Assembly (NCBI RefSeq): GCF_000317225.1
Contig: NZ_AJLL01000061.1
Span: forward strand, 111,750-175,749
Source: Fischerella thermalis PCC 7521
GTDB lineage: Bacteria; Cyanobacteriota; Cyanobacteriia; Cyanobacteriales; Nostocaceae
Length of the DNA stretch: 64,000 bases
Direction of reading: 5' to 3'
Positions within the stretch are counted from its first letter, which is position 1. Every line of letters begins with the position of its first letter. The notes below the pieces were generated by a model that did not search any database, was not told the DNA's origin, and saw only the letters and a list, made by a program, of their open reading frames with translations. Below are positions 1 through 10,746 of this stretch, piece after piece. A program made the translations under genes and the position numbers.

Positions 1-1483
1 CCAAAAGTGGCAGTTCCGCAGCTAGATGCAAGAATAACTGTTGTTGCTGACAAATAGTCACTTCTCGAAAAGATTCCACAATCGGAGGAAGCCAACTGTT
101 GAGATCAATCATGATTACGGTTAAAACGTCAGCTTCTGCTTCTAAATATGTAAGTGAAAGCAAATCGTTAATCAGTTTGCTTTCTCGCTGACACTCGTTC
201 TGTAAAATCTGCAATAGTTGTGATACTATGTCTGTATCTAATACTGTTTCTTGCTTGATAATTGCTTCTAGAGTTTGTACGGCTAGGCTAATACTGGTGA
301 TTGGTGTTCGCAATTCATGAGACAGGGATCTGAGAAATTCGTGTTTGAGGTTTTCCAGTTTTTCGAGTTGGTTTACTTGTGTCTGGGCTAGCTGATAAAG
401 TCTAGCTTGACGAATCGCGATCGCACATTGATTGGCTACTTGCTGTACCAGTTTAATTTCCCATTCTGCAAACAGTTCTGGAGTGACTTTTGTCAGCCAA
501 ATATTTCCCATTACTGTTTCGGAGTCAAAAATAGGACAAGCTAGCTGTCTCACTACAACTAACTGTGGATTCCAATCTCGTAAAACTTCACTAAATTGCA
601 ATGACTGTTTTTGTAATAGTGACTGATACAGTTCGGGAAAGTCTCTCACCCATCGTTTCATCCCTTGGTACACAGGAGGGATGGTAGTGTACTCGTGGGC
701 AATAGTAGTGAAAGTCTGGTTGGTATCATATAATTCGATGTGACAACGCTCGACCTGCAACACTTTTGCTAATTGAGTAATAGCAGTTTCTAAAACCTTG
801 TCTGCATCTATACAATCACGGATTTGTTCAGTAATATTTTGCATCAATTCTTGATGCTGCTGCAACTTCATTTTGGTTTGCAGATCCTGCACCTGTTGAC
901 TGAGTTCTGTTTGTTGGATGGCAATATTGATTTGGAGTGCTAGTTGCTTGAGTAAATCAATTTCTACTTGTTGCCATTGTCGTGGTTCACAACAATTTTG
1001 AGCAATTAACAATCCCCAAAGATCCTGCTGGCATAAAATCGGTACTACCAGATTAGCTCTGATCTGCAAAGAGGATAAGAAATCGATCTGACAAGGATGT
1101 AAGCCAGCGGCGTAAATATCTTCTACAATCTGGATACAACCCCGCTTGTAACGTTCTGCATGTTTTTCGTGAAAGCAAGTGTCTGTGATCTTCATTCCCA
1201 ACAATGGCTTACCCGGAACAATAGTAGATTCTGCAACTATAGTCCCGCCACCATGAGAATTAAGACGGTAAATCAGTACGCGATCGCTTAATAAGAACCT
1301 GCGTAATTCTGTAACTGTGAGATTCACAATCGTATTTAAATCAAAAGATTGGCAAATTCGTTGAGCGATCGCGCTCAATATTTGATTAGGATTGCTCCCA
1401 TCTTCTAAATCTGTACCTATTTGGAATTTTTGACACGCTGCTTGTGTCAACTCTGCAGTGGATTCCGATGGATTGATATTCAT
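1..1483 (-). CDS. GAF-GAF sensor histidine kinase, C-terminus outside window
   Basis: This is the 5' part (about 494 codons) of a two-component sensor kinase; the ATPase domain lies beyond the window edge. It starts at ATG 1483. A first GAF domain spans roughly residues 35-185 and a second roughly 215-355. The HisKA dimerisation helix follows, with phospho-acceptor motif SHELRTPI and His at about residue 389. No membrane segment is seen, so it is probably cytoplasmic. GAF1 holds a D-T-C-F motif (Cys103) and a second cysteine in H-P-C-Q (Cys131), 28 residues apart. That is the spacing of the two chromophore-related cysteines in DXCF cyanobacteriochromes, so light sensing is possible. The usual His after the second Cys is Gln here. 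Kinase identity is secure; photoreceptor function is inference. Confidence 0.9.
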   Translation of the reverse strand, partial: MNINPSESTAELTQAACQKFQIGTDLEDGSNPNQILSAIAQRICQSFDLNTIVNLTVTELRRFLLSDRVLIYRLNSHGGGTIVAESTIVPGKPLLGMKITDTCFHEKHAERYKRGCIQIVEDIYAAGLHPCQIDFLSSLQIRANLVVPILCQQDLWGLLIAQNCCEPRQWQQVEIDLLKQLALQINIAIQQTELSQQVQDLQTKMKLQQHQELMQNITEQIRDCIDADKVLETAITQLAKVLQVERCHIELYDTNQTFTTIAHEYTTIPPVYQGMKRWVRDFPELYQSLLQKQSLQFSEVLRDWNPQLVVVRQLACPIFDSETVMGNIWLTKVTPELFAEWEIKLVQQVANQCAIAIRQARLYQLAQTQVNQLEKLENLKHEFLRSLSHELRTPITSISLAVQTLEAIIKQETVLDTDIVSQLLQILQNECQRESKLINDLLSLTYLEAEADVLTVIMIDLNSWLPPIVESFREVTICQQQQLFLHLAAELPLL

Positions 1484-1846
1484 GCGAGAGTCCCTGGTTG
1501 TGTTTACTGACTCTACTAGGCTTTATTTCCGTAACATATATGTAATTGTAATAGATGCCTTAAACTGCTTTAGACAAAGCATTTTCAGTCTGTGTTGACC
1601 GAAATTGTATCGTATGCACTGCTGATGAAAAAGTTAGTAAAGCTTAATACTTGCTTGCTCAAGCTGTATATTTCCTGCTTATCCAAATCCAAAATTTATT
1701 TGCAGGCAAATTTCAAAATATACTTACTTAATATTTACCCCAGTATTGTTGCACACATTCACCTTGCTATAATTTTTCACTGATTAAATTTTACAAATCT
1801 TTATACGAATATTTATATGATTGCGTAGACTGTTAATTGGATTCTT

Positions 1847-2005
1847 ATATCAAGTTCGGCTAATTGCTTACGATATTATGCTTCGCTTTTGGTCATTGAT
1901 TTTTCCCCATTATCCTTCGGGTTCGCTACTTTGCCATCTCGGCATAAGCCAAGACGGCAAGAAGTAGTCTCACCAATTACCTATTACCGATTACCAGCCT
2001 ACGCG
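1847..2005 (-). repeat. Degenerate copy of MITE-like repeat family A
   Basis: The left end atatcaagttcggctaatt followed by gcttacgatattatg is the reverse complement of the right end of the copies at 51410-51547 and 52984-53121. The middle carries unrelated sequence, and the other terminus is too diverged to place exactly. Confidence 0.55.
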
Positions 2006-2061
2006 ACAGTATAAGTATTCAATATAAAGTGATAGTCTACTAAAGTAAACTTTAACTATTA

Positions 2062-2083
2062 GCCTTGGAATGAACTCCAAGGC
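2062..2083 (-). terminator. Hairpin downstream of the glcD-type gene
   Basis: Inverted repeat gccttgga / tccaaggc with a 6-nt loop, 21 bases past the stop codon of the minus-strand flavoprotein gene. There is no clear U-tract, so it may only stabilise the 3' end. Confidence 0.5.
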
Positions 2084-2103
2084 AGTATGTTAACTGAGAA
2101 TTG

Positions 2104-3591
2104 TTAAAAACGTTCCACCCCTTCTATTGCCTCAAACTTCTTACCACTCTCACCCATAGCCCTTGCAGCTTCTCCACAGGTGCGCGGCGTCGGAAAAATC
2201 TTCTCTGGATTCGCCAAACCTTTGGGATTAAAGACTTGCCTTACCCATTGCATAGTTTCTAAATCAGCTTGTGTAAACATCTGTGGCATATAACATTTTT
2301 TATCTGCACCAATGCCATGTTCACCAGAAATACTACCGCCTACTCTCACACATAACTTGAGAATTTCTCCCCCCACTTCTTCGACTATTTCTAATGCACC
2401 AGGAACAGAATTATCAAAAAGAATCAAGGGGTGAAGATTACCATCACCAGCATGAAATACATTCGCAATTTTATAACCATATTTTTGACTCAATGCCTCA
2501 ATTTCTTGTAACACATAAGCTAATTGAGTCCGGGGAATTACCCCATCCTGTACATAATAATCCGGGCTTAAATGCCCAGCAGCAGCAAACGCAGCTTTAC
2601 GTCCTTTCCATAATTTGAGGCGCTGTTCTGGATCACTAGCAGAAGTAACATTACGCGCACCATTTTGTTTACAAATTTCCGCAACTTTTTGTTTATTTGC
2701 TGCCACTTCTACTGCCAAACCATCAATTTCTACTAACAAAATTGCCGTTGCATCACGAGGATAAACATTTAATGCTGTGACATCTTCCACTGCATTGATG
2801 CTGAGGTTATCCATAATTTCCATCCCACCAGGAATAATCCCCGCACTGATAATATCAGAAACACTCGCCCCCGCCGCTTCAATACTCGTAAAATCTGCTA
2901 GTAAAACACAGATTGATTCTGCACTTTTGAGGATTCGCAGTGTAATTTCTGTAGCGATACCTAAGGTTCCTTCCGATCCGACAAATATACCCGTTAAATC
3001 ATAACCAGGCATTTCGGGGATTTCTCCACCTAAGTCTAAAATTTCGCCTTCAGGAGTGACTATTTTTAACCCCAAAACGTGGTTGGTTGTCACACCATAC
3101 TTGAGACAATGCACACCCCCAGAGTTTTCCGCAACATTACCACCAATAGAGCAGATAATTTGACTAGAGGGATCGGGAGCATAGTAAAAACCAGCACCAC
3201 TTACTGTTTGCGTCACCCAGTTATTAATCACCCCTGGTTGCACCACAACACGCTGATTCTCTAAATCTACATCAAGTATTTGCCGCATCAATGATGTAAC
3301 AATCAAAACACTATTTTCAACAGGCAAAGCTCCACCTGATAAACCAGTACCAGAACCACGGGCAATAAAGGGGACAGCATATTTATTGCATATCTTGACT
3401 ACCGCCGCCACCTGTTGAGTAGTTCTGGGTAATACCACCACCGCCGGGCGTTGGCGATAGCTGGTGAGTCCATCGCATTCATAGGTGATCAGTTCTTCGC
3501 GGCGTTGTACTACACCGTTTTTGCCAACTACTGCTGCAAATTCTTTGATGATGGGTTTCCAGTTGCGTTGCTGTTTGTCTTGGGTGAGCAT
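2104..3591 (-). CDS. glcD: FAD-linked oxidase, glycolate oxidase subunit GlcD type
   Basis: A 495-residue flavoprotein of the FAD-binding PCMH family with an oxidase C-terminal domain. The full-length architecture matches GlcD or D-lactate dehydrogenase. The FAD domain covers about residues 45-230 and shows ARGSGTGLSGGA, SIGGNVAENSGGVH and GSEGTLGIATEITL. The C-terminal domain carries FHAGDGNLHP and SGEHGIG, the conserved His-containing substrate and FAD contacts of this family. In cyanobacteria the usual role is oxidation of glycolate from photorespiration to glyoxylate, with D-lactate as an alternative substrate. No glcE or glcF is adjacent; cyanobacteria often keep these apart. It begins at ATG 3591. 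Assignment to the family is firm, while glycolate versus lactate preference cannot be read from sequence. Confidence 0.9.
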   Translation of the reverse strand: MLTQDKQQRNWKPIIKEFAAVVGKNGVVQRREELITYECDGLTSYRQRPAVVVLPRTTQQVAAVVKICNKYAVPFIARGSGTGLSGGALPVENSVLIVTSLMRQILDVDLENQRVVVQPGVINNWVTQTVSGAGFYYAPDPSSQIICSIGGNVAENSGGVHCLKYGVTTNHVLGLKIVTPEGEILDLGGEIPEMPGYDLTGIFVGSEGTLGIATEITLRILKSAESICVLLADFTSIEAAGASVSDIISAGIIPGGMEIMDNLSINAVEDVTALNVYPRDATAILLVEIDGLAVEVAANKQKVAEICKQNGARNVTSASDPEQRLKLWKGRKAAFAAAGHLSPDYYVQDGVIPRTQLAYVLQEIEALSQKYGYKIANVFHAGDGNLHPLILFDNSVPGALEIVEEVGGEILKLCVRVGGSISGEHGIGADKKCYMPQMFTQADLETMQWVRQVFNPKGLANPEKIFPTPRTCGEAARAMGESGKKFEAIEGVERF

Positions 3592-3710
3592 AGGTTTTGT
3601 GGAAAGATGCGATGCGATCGCTTGTGTGAGTTGGTCTAATTAATATTGTTACAGGTGTTTTATACAATCAACTAACCTAGAAATATCGCTCTCAAGTGGT
3701 GGGTAAACTC

Positions 3711-4418
3711 ATGGTTGAGCAACTTTTAATCAGTAATGATGATTACTACGTGCCAGATGCTAGCCAGCTAGTTACTGAAGATGATACGCCTGTGGATAAT
3801 TTTGCTTCCGAAAAACAACAACGCTTGTTAGTTAGTACCCTTTATAGTTCACTACAAAACCAAACTTTCTTAGCCGCAGCCAATGTCGGCATCTATCATA
3901 CTGACGGACAGCCGCCAATTGTACCTGATGTTTTCCTCAGCCTTGATGTGCAAGTGCCACAAAACTGGTGGGAAAAGCAAAACCGTTGCTACATGCTTTG
4001 GAAGTTTGGCAAACCCCCGGAAGTAGTGATTGAAATAGTCTCCAATAAAGAAGGTGATGAACTAGGCAGTAAACTCAAAACTTACGAACACATGCGGGTG
4101 AGTTACTATGTAGTATACGACCCCACCCAGCAATTATCAGAACAGGCGTTGCGTATTTATGAAATTCGCGGTAGACGCTATTTTGAAACTACAGAAACTT
4201 GGTTAGAACAAGTCGGTTTGGGTTTAACTCTCTGGCAAGGTGAATTTGAAGGTAGACAAGATGTGTGGTTACGCTGGTGCTACCAAGATGGTACGCTGCT
4301 AGCAACTGGAGATGAACGTGCAAAAGTTGCTGAACAACGCGCCTCTGTTGCCGAACAACGCGCTGCACAATTAGCAGAAAGACTGCGATCGCTCGGCATA
4401 GATCCAGATACTCTGTAG
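3711..4418 (+). CDS. Uma2 family (DUF820) PD-(D/E)XK nuclease-like protein
   Basis: A member of the Uma2/DUF820 family, which is greatly expanded in cyanobacteria and has a restriction-endonuclease-like fold; cellular role unknown. The likely active-site acidic residues are in PDVFLSLDV and in EVVIEIVSNKEGDELGSK, which supply the D, E and K of the fold, followed by YVVYDP. The C-terminal 40 residues form a heptad-rich helix (repeated AEQRAS/AEQRAA), probably a coiled coil. A GTG lies in frame at 3696, but ATG 3711 gives the more usual N-terminus. It stands alone between glcD and the TetR gene, with no visible operon partner. Confidence 0.85.
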   Translation: MVEQLLISNDDYYVPDASQLVTEDDTPVDNFASEKQQRLLVSTLYSSLQNQTFLAAANVGIYHTDGQPPIVPDVFLSLDVQVPQNWWEKQNRCYMLWKFGKPPEVVIEIVSNKEGDELGSKLKTYEHMRVSYYVVYDPTQQLSEQALRIYEIRGRRYFETTETWLEQVGLGLTLWQGEFEGRQDVWLRWCYQDGTLLATGDERAKVAEQRASVAEQRAAQLAERLRSLGIDPDTL

Positions 4419-4510
4419 ATCATCGAATAAATAAAATTTCATTCAACTATCTTGCCAAATGTTTCTTGTCGCTTTAATATATAACTAACGTTCGATATAA
4501 AATAATGTAA

Positions 4511-5089
4511 ATGCCGAAGATAGTTGATCATGAACAATACCGCAAAGAGTTGTTGATGAAATCATTTGATTTATTTGCCCAAAAAGGTTACGCCGCAATT
4601 ACCATGCGCGATATAGCCAAAGAATTAGGAGTTTCTACAGGAACTTTATATCATTACTTTTCTAATAAAAAAGCATTATTTTTACAGTTAGTAGAAGAGC
4701 AAACACGACAAGACATTCTAAACTTTTTGGCTGAGGCAGGAGATGCCAAAAATTTAGCAGAACGCATCAAATCTTTGATGAATTTTGTTGCAAAGAACGA
4801 AGATTATTTCTCGAAACAAGCCCTTTTAGGGTTTGATTTCTATCAGCAGCAAGGGCGAGATGAAATTTTAAATAACCCAACTATAAAAAAAGCTTGGGAA
4901 GATACTAAACAAGCACTTGCAGATTATCTAGAAATCAAAGACCAAGCAATAATCAACTTTATTTATTGCTTCTTGAACGGCTTAATTTCGTCACGAATGT
5001 TTGAGGGTGATACATTTGATTACACCGAACAAAGCGAACTACTCGCAAACATGTTGACTGCTTATTTGCAAGCCCAACCAACTCATTAA
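4511..5089 (+). CDS. TetR/AcrR family transcriptional regulator
   Basis: A 192-residue one-component repressor. The N-terminal DNA-binding domain shows the typical helix-turn-helix ITMRDIAKELGVSTGTLYHY followed by FSNKKALFLQLV. The C-terminal ligand domain is variable and does not suggest an effector. TetR genes commonly sit upstream of DevBCA-type exporter operons in Nostocales. Here the remnant of such an operon (5162-5949) follows directly on the same strand, so this was probably its regulator and may now control something else. The start is ATG 4511. The gene itself looks intact. Confidence 0.9.
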   Translation: MPKIVDHEQYRKELLMKSFDLFAQKGYAAITMRDIAKELGVSTGTLYHYFSNKKALFLQLVEEQTRQDILNFLAEAGDAKNLAERIKSLMNFVAKNEDYFSKQALLGFDFYQQQGRDEILNNPTIKKAWEDTKQALADYLEIKDQAIINFIYCFLNGLISSRMFEGDTFDYTEQSELLANMLTAYLQAQPTH

Positions 5090-5161
5090 AACTCCGCGTT
5101 CCTTTGCGTTAAAAAAAGAAAACATGACTCAACAATTTCTCTCAAAACCTTCAACTCAAAA

Positions 5162-5949
5162 ACTTATGGTATCTCCCAAGCTGGCTTACTCAGCAAATCC
5201 GAACCTCCACCCGTAGAAACCCCTCCTGCTGTCAAAAAAGTCACCGCCCTCGGACGCCTGCAACCAGAAGGAGAAGTAATTAGCTTATCTGCACCTTTAG
5301 CACTGGATGGCGATCGCCTTCTTTGACAAGCCATTTATCTAAGCGATCGCGTCACAACAGGACAAATTCTGGCAATTTTAGATTCTCAAAAACCCTTGCA
5401 AGATGCTGTCACACAAGCAAAAGAACAAGTGAAAATCGCTCAAGCTAAACTAGCACAGGTGAAAGCAGGGGCAAAAACTGGAGAAATTCAAGCACAGCAA
5501 GCAAACATCAGCCGACTTCAAGCAGAACAAGCTACAGAAATTCAGGCACAAACAGCAACCATAGCCCGTTTGAGGGCAGAACAACAGACAGAAACCCAAG
5601 CCCAGAAAGCCAATATCGGGCGTTTAACAGCAGAATTAGCGAATGCCCAAGCTGATGCTGGGATTGCAGAACTTGGACAAACTAACCAAATGCTGGTAAG
5701 CAATCACAAAAAGCGATCGCTCGGGCATTAGTCAGTCATCCTAGAATAGTTTTAGCAGACGAACCCACCCTTGATAAAAAATCCGGTCGAGATGTAGTAG
5801 AATTAATGCACAAATTAGCCAAAGAACAGGGTTGCACGATTTTACTTGTTACCCACGATAACCGGATTTTAGATATAGGCGATCGCATCATTTATATGGA
5901 AGATGGTTATCTCAAAAATGATGGTGCAGATACACTTGTTTTAAGTTAA
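5162..5949 (+). pseudogene. Collapsed DevB-DevA-type ABC exporter relic
   Basis: The remains of a heterocyst-type exporter operon. The 5' part encodes a DevB-like membrane fusion protein piece: TYGISQAGLLSKSEPPPVET, then VTALGRLQPEGEVISLSAP, interrupted by TGA at 5324-5326. It resumes as DRVTTGQILAILDSQ plus a long Gln/Ala-rich coiled coil to about 5690. At about 5695 the sequence passes, in another frame, into the last 80 or so residues of a DevA-like ATPase, with QAIARALVSHPRIVLADEP (Walker B) and ILLVTHDNRILDIGDRI. The permease devC, the DevB C-terminus and most of DevA are absent. A large internal deletion joined devB to devA. Nothing functional is expected, although the open frame 5396-5731 could make a stray coiled-coil peptide. 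Confidence 0.85.
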
Positions 5950-6167
5950 GTCAAAAATGAGTAAATTTTTCTTGACTCTGGAGTTAAAGATATGTTTTAA
6001 TCACTGATTTATAAACTAGATATGCTTCTCCATTCAAATGTAAACCATTTTTTGTATATCTACTATCCAATTGATTTTCTGAATCTAATAAATGAGAGAA
6101 CAAATCTATAATATTGATAATGCGTTTTCAGCGGTTCAGAAAAAACATCATATTTACATTCAATTGC

Positions 6168-7127
6168 TTATTCAGAAGTACGTATAAAACTGTCGACTCG
6201 CCGCCAGACTTTTTCCAGCAAATCTGGACATTCAGCATCAAACCACTCAATTTGAGGAGAAGCACGAAACCAAGTGCGTTGACGTTTGGCGAATTGTCGA
6301 GTATGTAGAATAGTTAATTCTTTTGCCTTGTCTAAAGAAATATCCCCAGCCAAATATTGCTTGATTTCTTGATACCCCAGAGTATTTAATAAAGGCAAGT
6401 CCACACCGTATTTTTGACAAAGATACTCCACTTCTGCAACCAAACCATCCGCAATCATTTTCTCAGTACGTCGTGCAATCCGATCGCCCAAATGAGCAGC
6501 ATCACAATCTAAACCGATTTGCAAAATTGGATAACTTGGGGGATTTTCTCCCTGTTGCTCAGAAATCGGACGACCAGTAACGTAAAATACCTCTAATCCT
6601 CTTAAAGTCCTTACAGAATCATTGGGATGAATCTTGGCTGCCGCAACTGGATCAACTTGTTGTAGCATAGCGTAGAGTTGCATTTGACCAAGAGATGCCA
6701 ACTGCGATCGCAACTCCTGTTGTGGTGCTACCCTGGGAATCTTCATTCCTTGGGTAATCGAACGAATGTACAACCCAGTACCACCCACGAGGAGGGGATG
6801 GGGGGATCGGGTGATGGGGAGAAAAATTGCTTCCTTGTCTTCCTTGTCCCCCGTGTCCTCCGTGTCTCCTGCCAAGATTAAGGCTTGCGCTTGCACCTGG
6901 TAATCTGCTACATTCATTGTTTCTGTGGGATCACATATATCTATCAAATAGTGCGGTACTAATTTCTGTTCATCCACAGTTGGTTTTGCTGTACCAATAT
7001 TAAATTCCCGGTATACTTGACGGGAGTCTGCACTCAGAATTACAGTATCTAATCGCATAGCTAAAGCTAATGCTAAACCTGACTTACCTGTTGCCGTCGC
7101 GCCACAAATCACAATTAATCTAGTCAT
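6168..7127 (-). CDS. miaA: tRNA dimethylallyltransferase MiaA
   Basis: Transfers the dimethylallyl group to A37 of tRNAs that read UNN codons. The 319-residue protein shows the P-loop GATATGKS (residues 9-16), the catalytic SADSRQVYREFNIGTAKP segment, VPHYLID, LLVGGTGLYIRS, and the C-terminal YAKRQRTWFR-type motif (FAKRQRTWFRASP). Between ADYQVQAQALI and LLVGGTGLY there is an extra charged stretch of about 16-18 residues (GDTEDTGDKEDKE and following). Its DNA (about 6790-6880) looks like the G-rich or C-rich spacer repeats of this genome, for example the runs at 7200-7260 and 27969-27989. It appears to be an in-frame repeat insertion in a surface loop; the frame and all catalytic motifs are kept. 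Start is ATG 7127. Confidence 0.95.
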   Translation of the reverse strand: MTRLIVICGATATGKSGLALALAMRLDTVILSADSRQVYREFNIGTAKPTVDEQKLVPHYLIDICDPTETMNVADYQVQAQALILAGDTEDTGDKEDKEAIFLPITRSPHPLLVGGTGLYIRSITQGMKIPRVAPQQELRSQLASLGQMQLYAMLQQVDPVAAAKIHPNDSVRTLRGLEVFYVTGRPISEQQGENPPSYPILQIGLDCDAAHLGDRIARRTEKMIADGLVAEVEYLCQKYGVDLPLLNTLGYQEIKQYLAGDISLDKAKELTILHTRQFAKRQRTWFRASPQIEWFDAECPDLLEKVWRRVDSFIRTSE

Positions 7128-7149
7128 TGGTCAATTGTCAATGGTCACT

Positions 7150-7265
7150 TGTCAAAAGTTAGTGGTTAGTGGTTAGTGGTTATTAGTTTACTACTCCCCC
7201 TTGTCTGGTTTGTCTCCCCTGTCCCCTTCCCCCACTCCCCCACTCCTCATACTCTCCTTCCCAGC
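7150..7265. repeat. Short tandem and pyrimidine-rich spacer repeats upstream of gyrB
   Basis: The heptamer agtggtt is repeated in tandem (about 7159-7183) and followed by a C/T-only tract of tccccc-like units to 7257. The same two sequence types recur in many spacers of this window. Function unknown. Confidence 0.6.
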
Positions 7266-7322
7266 ATGGGGTTGGAACCCCTGCTTGAATTTCTCAGCAA
7301 ATAGCTCTACAGTCGCCTATAA

Positions 7323-9341
<2,019 letters not shown>

Positions 9342-9354
9342 ACAAGCATGACAA

Positions 9355-9417
9355 AACCTCACCTCAGCCCCTCTCCGTGGGTTCGAAGAGGGGTGTCCGA
9401 CAGGACGGGGTGAGGTT
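9355..9417 (+). terminator. Long hairpin after gyrB
   Basis: Inverted repeat with outer stem aacctcacc / ggtgaggtt and inner stem cccctct / agagggg, starting 13 bases after the gyrB stop. It lacks a U-tract, but its position fits a transcription end or 3' stabiliser. The inner part resembles a cyanobacterial spacer repeat. Confidence 0.55.
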
Positions 9418-10514
9418 ACTTTCAAGCCAGTCATTCACACCAGATTTTGGCACAAACCTTGCCATGAAAATTTAAGTCCCCGCGTCAATTGCGTCTATTT
9501 TCAAGTCAGAGGGCTTTTTCCCTTCTGCCCTCTGCCTACCCTATTTCCTTCAAAATTGCTATATATTAGGAAAATTCAACATTTTTTAACAATTGTGTCC
9601 AAAAAAAATAAACATTGTTTTTTGAAAAGTGGTTATAGTATCAAATTTTTAAATAATCCATGTCGTTATCTTGTTACAAATTTTTAGCTTGCTCACTAGT
9701 TGATTTACATTCACCCAGATTGTGAATACAAAAGTTATACAAGCTTTTAGTTCACCCCAGCTACGTAACTGTATGACAAATCATCAAGGCGATCGCACAA
9801 AATATGAAAAAGTTTTAAAATTTGCCAAAATTTGGATGGTCAAAAGTGACCTTCTAAGCCACAACTTTGGGTAGAGTAACAACGTAGGCGCTTATCAGAA
9901 CGTGTCCTAGTAACTTAACACTGTTCAAGCTTTTGCAGTTTTGCGTAAGCTCAAGGATATAGAGTCCTAAGTGATTTCGATACCAGAACTCAAACAATTA
10001 CGATTTTTGCTTTGAGCAACTAACTGAACTTTATTTTTCTGAAAGGTGATGTAACATCATGCTAACAGACAGTTAGTCCCTTAATACTCATAACCAGACA
10101 GTCTATAAGTGTATAATACGCATTCATACTATGCAATTTTGTTCTCAGTAAGCAAAAATCGATTGTCTTGGCTGTCAAATCTTTTCTGAATTGATTAAAA
10201 TATCGGTGTGTACAATAAGAAGAGTTTGTCAAGTTGCAAAGGGTTGAATTTTTACTAATGCGCTAACCTGTGATTAAGATTGAATTAGTCATATCTAAAA
10301 ATTTTCGGTCTTTTGGCTGATTCTGCCAAAGCCTCAACTCCTCAGTTAGGGTGATTGGCTCTTTTGTAGGTCGAGTGCTTTCATCAAAGAGTAACGACCC
10401 TAAATTGGGGAACTAAGTCTGTAGCCTCACACTGACTCTAACAAATATGAGAGTGGCTGTTACCAAAAGACAAATGTAAATCCTAAATCAGTAACTTATT
10501 AAGGAAGTGTAAAA

Positions 10515-10622
10515 ATGAATGCGCTTTAGCGTTTCAATAGAGTTAAACTCAAAGCTACTGTTCCTGTTAATGTTGTCAATCACACATGGGATCTGCTACA
10601 AGTAGGTTTACCTAATTTTTAA
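10515..10622 (+). pseudogene. Small reading frame with an in-frame TAG
   Basis: ATG 10515 is preceded by AAGGAAG at good spacing. It reads MNAL, then TAG at 10527-10529, then RFNRVKLKATVPVNVVNHTW and a few more residues to TAA 10622. Downstream of the TAG the frame encodes a protein-like 30-residue sequence. A single CAG to TAG change would create this interruption. It may be a broken small gene or a leader peptide; it matches no family I recognise. Confidence 0.3.
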
Positions 10623-10626
10623 GGTA

Positions 10627-10746
10627 ATGATGATGCTACAAAAATTCCAAAAAGTTTTGGAGAAAATTCAAGTATATGGGTGTCATTTTCAACGTCTTTT
10701 TGGTAAAACAGGCTTTACATTACCTCCCTTTACCTTACTTAATTAG
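10627..10746 (+). CDS. Possible small protein in the sigA leader
   Basis: A 39-codon frame from ATG 10627 (three consecutive ATG codons) to TAG 10746, only four bases after the preceding small frame. It begins MMMLQKFQKVLEKIQVYGC and ends TGFTLPPFTLLN, with an amphipathic helix followed by a Pro-containing tail. The ribosome site is weak (AAGG). Not recognised. The tight tandem arrangement with 10515-10622 is the main reason for listing it. Confidence 0.25.
   Translation: MMMLQKFQKVLEKIQVYGCHFQRLFGKTGFTLPPFTLLN

Larger units (their letters stand above)
1484..2103. other. Intergenic spacer
   Basis: A 620-base AT-rich spacer between the divergent start of the kinase and the 3' end of the glcD-type gene. 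It holds a degenerate copy of the 138-bp repeat at about 1847-2005 and a hairpin at 2062-2083. A 63-codon open frame at 1592-1783 has no convincing ribosome site or recognisable sequence and is not called as a gene. Confidence 0.6.

Noticed and set aside
1592..1783. 63-codon plus-strand open frame in the first spacer
   Set aside because: No Shine-Dalgarno, AT-driven composition (Leu/Ile/Lys-rich), no recognisable sequence; likely chance.
7262..7286. Hairpin ggggtt / aacccc upstream of gyrB taken as a possible tRNA or terminator
   Set aside because: Only a short stem; no cloverleaf arms, no U-tract, and it lies in a repeat-rich spacer.
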